Shown here in pieces: positions 63,728 through 64,000 of a DNA stretch of 64,000 nucleotides. The stretch comes from Nocardia bovistercoris. Its GTDB lineage: Bacteria > Actinomycetota > Actinomycetes > Mycobacteriales > Mycobacteriaceae. The notes below the pieces were generated by a model. That model was not told the DNA's origin and searched no databases. It saw nothing but the letters and a program-made list of their open reading frames with translations. A program made the translations under genes and the position numbers. Within the stretch, counting starts at the first letter, position 1; each line of letters starts with the position of its first letter. Location of the stretch: NCBI RefSeq assembly GCF_015674855.1, contig NZ_JADMLG010000005.1:310001-374000 (forward strand). The letters are read 5' to 3'.

Positions 63728-64000
63728 TTACTTGGCCCTCTCCAGGACCTCCACCAGGCGCCAGCGCTTGGTGGCGGACAGGGGGCGGGTCTCCATGAGT
63801 TGGACGCGGTCGCCGATACCGGCGATCTCGTTCTCGTCGTGGGCCTTCACCTTGGAGGTGGTGCGGATGATCTTGCCGTAGAGCGGGTGCCGGTGACGGT
63901 CTTCCAGCTCGACGACGATCGTCTTGTTCATCTTGTCGGAGACGACGTAGCCGCTACGTACCTTGCGGCTGCCGCGCTCCTCTTTTTCCTTGTCGCTCAC
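63728..64000 (-). CDS. rpsQ: 30S ribosomal protein S17
   Basis: 90 residues, starting at the GTG at 63998-64000, the very edge of the window, so an upstream start cannot be excluded. [33 protein letters not shown] and the [35 protein letters not shown] core are diagnostic of S17 (OB fold, 16S helix 11 binding). In the common order rplN is next; here it is 44 kb away, after a strong terminator. Confidence 0.96.
   Translation of the reverse strand: MSDKEKEERGSRKVRSGYVVSDKMNKTIVVELEDRHRHPLYGKIIRTTSKVKAHDENEIAGIGDRVQLMETRPLSATKRWRLVEVLERAK

Noticed and set aside
1..64000. tRNA or rRNA genes, insertion sequences, integrase or attachment sites
   Set aside because: None were recognised on either strand; the accessory blocks carry no visible transposase or integrase to explain their insertion.

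Overview
The window is high-GC actinobacterial DNA, most likely Nocardia or a close relative in the Mycobacteriales. The signs are a mycobactin/nocobactin-type siderophore assembly line, DtxR/IdeR-type iron boxes, WXG100 proteins, an MmpL-like transporter and the gene order of the S10/spc ribosomal region.

Layout. (1) 1-5066, minus strand: a type VII-secretion toxin-style cassette. It has a large WXG100-like effector running off the left edge, two YbaB/EbfC-like proteins, a WXG100 protein and a 508-residue immunity-like protein. (2) 5221-10803, minus strand: the distal half of the spc operon (rpsH-rplF-rplR-rpsE-rpmD-rplO), a hairpin, then secY-adk-map. (3) 10804-18296: about 7.5 kb of accessory genes separating rpsH from rpsN. 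These are a Uma2-type nuclease, two small unknown proteins, a 668-residue paralogue of the immunity-like protein, dtd, a TPR-like protein and a vapBC module with a perfect palindrome in its promoter. (4) 18334-19776, minus strand: rpsN-rplE-rplX-rplN, ended by its own hairpin. (5) 20063-54361: an iron-regulated siderophore region. (6) 54608-63521: housekeeping and unknown genes, namely an RluA-type pseudouridine synthase, a CPBP protease, a repeat-rich 1191-residue membrane protein behind a near-perfect LexA box, an MMPL transporter and a phosphatase-like protein. (7) 63728-64000: rpsQ. The normal rpsQ-rplN and rpsN-rpsH junctions are therefore both broken, by about 44 kb and 7.5 kb.

How the siderophore genes fit together. 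An ArCP-Cy-A-PCP protein (MbtB-like) would take a hydroxyaryl starter and heterocyclise Ser/Thr. MbtE-like (C-A-PCP-C-PCP) and MbtF-like (C-A-PCP-terminal C/E) proteins would add two N6-hydroxylysines. A free-standing KS (MbtC-like) and an AT-KR-ACP-methyltransferase PKS (MbtD-like) would build the methylated beta-hydroxy acyl unit. An MbtG-type lysine N6-monooxygenase and a formyltransferase would make an N-formyl hydroxamate. A SagB-type flavin dehydrogenase is a candidate for oxidising the oxazoline to an oxazole. Two paralogous binding lipoproteins, a stand-alone siderophore-interacting reductase, an IrtAB-like ABC pair and an MFS exporter complete the set. I see no salicylate synthase or salicylate-AMP ligase, so these must lie elsewhere. 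Seven iron-box-like sites sit in the intergenic promoters. A 114-bp hairpin element occurs once at each end of the region in opposite orientations, with a compensatory base-pair change in its stem.

The most unusual items are the SagB-type oxidase in an NRPS siderophore cluster, the methyltransferase after the ACP in the PKS, the inverted hairpin elements bracketing the region, the doubly split spc operon, the SOS-box-controlled repeat protein, and the toxin/immunity paralogues around the ribosomal genes.
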